NCBI GenBank assembly: GCA_937960785.1
Contig: CALGOZ010000144.1
Location: forward strand, 1 to 7,331
Source of the DNA: an uncultured Pseudogracilibacillus sp.
Lineage (GTDB): Bacteria > Bacillota > Bacilli > Bacillales > Amphibacillaceae
Reading direction: 5' to 3'
DNA: 7,331 bases
Notes under the pieces: generated by a model
The model's database searches: none
What the model was told of the DNA's origin: nothing
Seen by the model: only the letters and a program-made list of their open reading frames with translations
Translations under genes and position numbers: made by a program
Shown: one piece after another, positions 5,947-7,331 of the stretch
How the letters are laid out: each line of letters begins with the position of its first letter
How positions within the stretch are numbered: the stretch's first letter is position 1

Positions 5947-5961
5947 ATATACGCCGTATAT
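5947..5961. promoter_or_regulatory. Perfect 7-1-7 palindrome, operator candidate
   Basis: ATATACG-C-CGTATAT is fully symmetric. It sits about 15 bases downstream of the candidate TATAAT in the divergent yggS/YitT intergenic region, where a repressor could block early transcription. Its regulator is unknown. Confidence 0.4.
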
Positions 5962-5990
5962 TTTAAATAAAAAGTTATCAAATTTAAGAT

Positions 5991-6076
5991 GAACAGTTCA
6001 AAAAGTTTATAAAAGGAATTAACAGTGAAACAAGGACTAAATGATAAGTATTTAGTGTAAATGCTGTTCTTTTTTT
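5991..6076 (+). terminator. Terminator-like RNA structure (attenuator or small RNA) upstream of the YitT gene
   Basis: GAACAG (5991-5996) can pair with CTGTTC (6064-6069), which is followed at once by seven T residues (6070-6076). Inside is a perfect 7-bp hairpin ACTAAAT/ATTTAGT (6036-6042 with 6050-6056). A second candidate partner, AACAG at 6021-6025, competes for the same CTGTT arm. This could be the end of a free small RNA of about 140 bases or an attenuator in the YitT leader. It matches no riboswitch class I recognise. Confidence 0.4.
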
Positions 6077-6217
6077 GTAGGATGCGTAAAATAGGAAGGA
6101 GCTTGTTCGATTTAATGGGAAAGTTGTAGTAATCTCTACTTAAACTATTCTATTTTTAAAAGCAATTTAACAATAAATAAACGAGATAGTTTATTTTGAC
6201 ATAAAGGAGCGATCTAT
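6077..6217 (+). promoter_or_regulatory. Untranslated leader of the YitT gene with a hairpin before the ribosome binding site
   Basis: After the T-run no gene is evident up to 6218. A perfect 8-bp hairpin AAATAAAC/GTTTATTT (6175-6182 with 6189-6196) lies 6 bases before the AAAGGAG ribosome binding site (6203-6209). TAAACTAT (6141-6148) could instead pair with ATAGTTTA (6186-6193), excluding that hairpin. A weak promoter TTGTAG-16-TATTCT (6124-6151) is possible. Confidence 0.3.
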
Positions 6218-7093
6218 TTGTTTCTTATCGAAGCACGACGTATAGCTATCGTCATCGTGGGTTCTTTTTTACTAGCGATATCATTAAATTTCTTTTTAAT
6301 TAATGCGAATGTATATGCTAGTGGTTTCAGTGGTCTTGCGCAATTATTATCGAGTATTTTGAACGATTTTTTCTCGATTCAATTATCGACGGGAATTATT
6401 TTATTTTTATTAAATGTGCCGGTTTTGATTCTTGGTTGGTTTAAAATTGGGCGGGGCTTTACAATTTATAGTATTGTTTCAGTTGTGTTTGCAACGCTTT
6501 TTCTCGAGATTTTGCCAATTATATCGTTGTCGGAAGATATTATGTTAAATGCGGTTGCTGGTGGAGTAATCGCTGGAGTAGCGGTAGGGATATCTCTAAA
6601 GTGGGGTGCATCAACTGGTGGAATGGATATCGTCGCGATGCTTTTATCCCGCTTACAAGATAAACCGATTGGTGTTTATTTTTTAATTTTAAATGGATTC
6701 ATTATTTTCGTGGCAGGTATTTTATACGAACCGGAAAATGCGCTCTATACATTACTTGCTTTATACGTCACGACAGTAGTTATTGATGCGATTCATACCC
6801 GTCATGAAAAGGTTACTGTACTTATTGTTACAGACAGAACAGAAGCATTACAAGAGACGATTCATAAACAAATGGTACGAGGTATTACAATTATTCCAGC
6901 AAAGGGTGCATATACTCAGGAAGAGAAAAGTTTACTCTATTTAGTAATTACCCGTTATGAACTTTATGATTTAGAAAAAATTATTTATGAGATTGATCCA
7001 AACGCCTTTACGAACATTATTCAAACAGCAGGGATTTTCGGTTTTTTCCGAAAAGAAGGCGAATCAATTAACGATTTACAAGATACACAATAA
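6218..7093 (+). CDS. YitT-family membrane protein (DUF161 + DUF2179)
   Basis: A 291-residue integral membrane protein of the YitT/YpjC/YqfU family, of which Bacillus genomes carry several paralogues; which one this is cannot be decided here. Residues about 8-190 hold five or six membrane helices with the typical GFSGLAQLL and GVAVGISLKWGASTGGMDIVAMLL segments (DUF161). Residues about 197-282 are the cytoplasmic DUF2179 domain, with KVTVLIVTD, a central RGITIIPAKGAYT loop and a final NIIQTAGIFGFFRKE. Transport substrate and function are unestablished. The start is TTG: AAAGGAG lies 8 bases upstream and no in-frame ATG occurs before about residue 108. It is the only plus-strand gene, divergent from yggS, and ends at its own strong terminator. 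Confidence 0.93.
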   Translation: MFLIEARRIAIVIVGSFLLAISLNFFLINANVYASGFSGLAQLLSSILNDFFSIQLSTGIILFLLNVPVLILGWFKIGRGFTIYSIVSVVFATLFLEILPIISLSEDIMLNAVAGGVIAGVAVGISLKWGASTGGMDIVAMLLSRLQDKPIGVYFLILNGFIIFVAGILYEPENALYTLLALYVTTVVIDAIHTRHEKVTVLIVTDRTEALQETIHKQMVRGITIIPAKGAYTQEEKSLLYLVITRYELYDLEKIIYEIDPNAFTNIIQTAGIFGFFRKEGESINDLQDTQ

Positions 7094-7120
7094 TTTTAAT
7101 ACAAAATTTCAAACGAATTC

Positions 7121-7159
7121 ACCCCTAAAGAGATTTTCTTTAGGGGTATTTATTTTTTT
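7121..7159 (+). terminator. Rho-independent terminator of the YitT gene
   Basis: A perfect 10-bp stem ACCCCTAAAG/CTTTAGGGGT (7121-7130 with 7138-7147) with a 7-base loop, followed by ATTTATTTTTTT. It starts 28 bases past the stop codon. Confidence 0.92.
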
Positions 7160-7305
7160 AGCTGTAAATTCATTTAGGGCTTCTCGAATAGTCATGAATG
7201 TGTAATGTTTATGCTAAAAATTTATCAAAACCTTATTGATGGCTTGCTTTTAGGGGAAGGTTGGGGTGGAAATTTCTTCTGTTTTTAGCGCAGTGGTGTT
7301 TTATC

Positions 7306-7331
7306 GGTAAGGTTTGTGTGAAAACCTTGCT
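7306..7331 (+). repeat. Edge of another copy of the dispersed repeat
   Basis: GGTAAGGTT (7306-7314) and GAAAACCTT (7320-7328) flank five bases. The reverse complement of 1487-1508 has the same two 9-base blocks flanking four bases. The blocks form a hairpin AAGGTTT/AAACCTT. The copy is cut off by the window end. From 7160 to 7305 I see no gene. Confidence 0.45.

Noticed and set aside
5990..6000. LexA/DinR SOS box (GAAC...GTTC)
   Set aside because: TGAACAGTTCA has one base between half-sites, while the Bacillus SOS box needs GAAC-N4-GTTC.
6196..6201. Perfect TTGACA as a -35 box for the YitT gene
   Set aside because: It overlaps the approach to the ribosome binding site at 6203. Any -10 box would fall after the start codon at 6218, and none is seen there.
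6987..7205. Plus-strand 72-residue frame overlapping the YitT C-terminus
   Set aside because: It overlaps the conserved DUF2179 end, reads through the YitT terminator and has no ribosome binding site.

Overview
The window looks like chromosomal DNA of a low-GC Bacillota, most likely the Bacillaceae. Evidence is the AT-rich composition, strong AAGGAGG-type ribosome binding sites, tight rho-independent terminators, a TPP-riboswitch-controlled ThiT transporter, small Cys-lipoproteins of YxeA type, and a YitT-family membrane protein. No phage, transposase, CRISPR, rRNA or tRNA gene was seen. The genus cannot be named from this sequence.

Layout: bases 1-208 hold a degenerate 52-bp tandem repeat. 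thiT follows on the minus strand (414-1013), with its terminator below it and a TPP riboswitch and promoter above it (1014-1223). A gene-free stretch to about 1740 contains an inverted, decayed relative of the repeat. Next come six more minus-strand genes. They are an acidic lipoprotein (1777-2316), an XRE-family regulator (2428-2787), a folE-SDR operon (4494 down to 3061), a YxeA-family lipoprotein (4658-4978) and a YggS-family PLP-binding protein (5124-5867). A 350-bp divergent region separates these from the only plus-strand gene, a YitT-family membrane protein (6218-7093). That region carries a perfect palindrome and a terminator-like RNA structure. The window ends in what looks like the start of another repeat copy.

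How the genes relate: most are independent units, each with its own terminator. The clear functional pair is folE with the SDR gene. FolE makes 7,8-dihydroneopterin triphosphate from GTP. The SDR lies 21 bases downstream at its preferred start and lacks the usual catalytic serine, with an aspartate beside that position. This recalls the pteridine reductase/FolM branch of the SDR superfamily, so a dedicated reduced-pterin pathway is a reasonable but untested inference. Thiamine uptake (thiT) is feedback-controlled by a riboswitch whose terminator stem appears to contain the gene's own ribosome binding site.

No wholly new multi-gene system is evident. The most unusual material is non-coding: the 52-bp repeat family in three places, the overlapping terminator/ribosome-binding-site design at thiT, and the structured leader before the YitT gene. 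Four consecutive genes (SDR, folE, yggS, YitT, ignoring the lipoprotein between them) appear to start at TTG or GTG.
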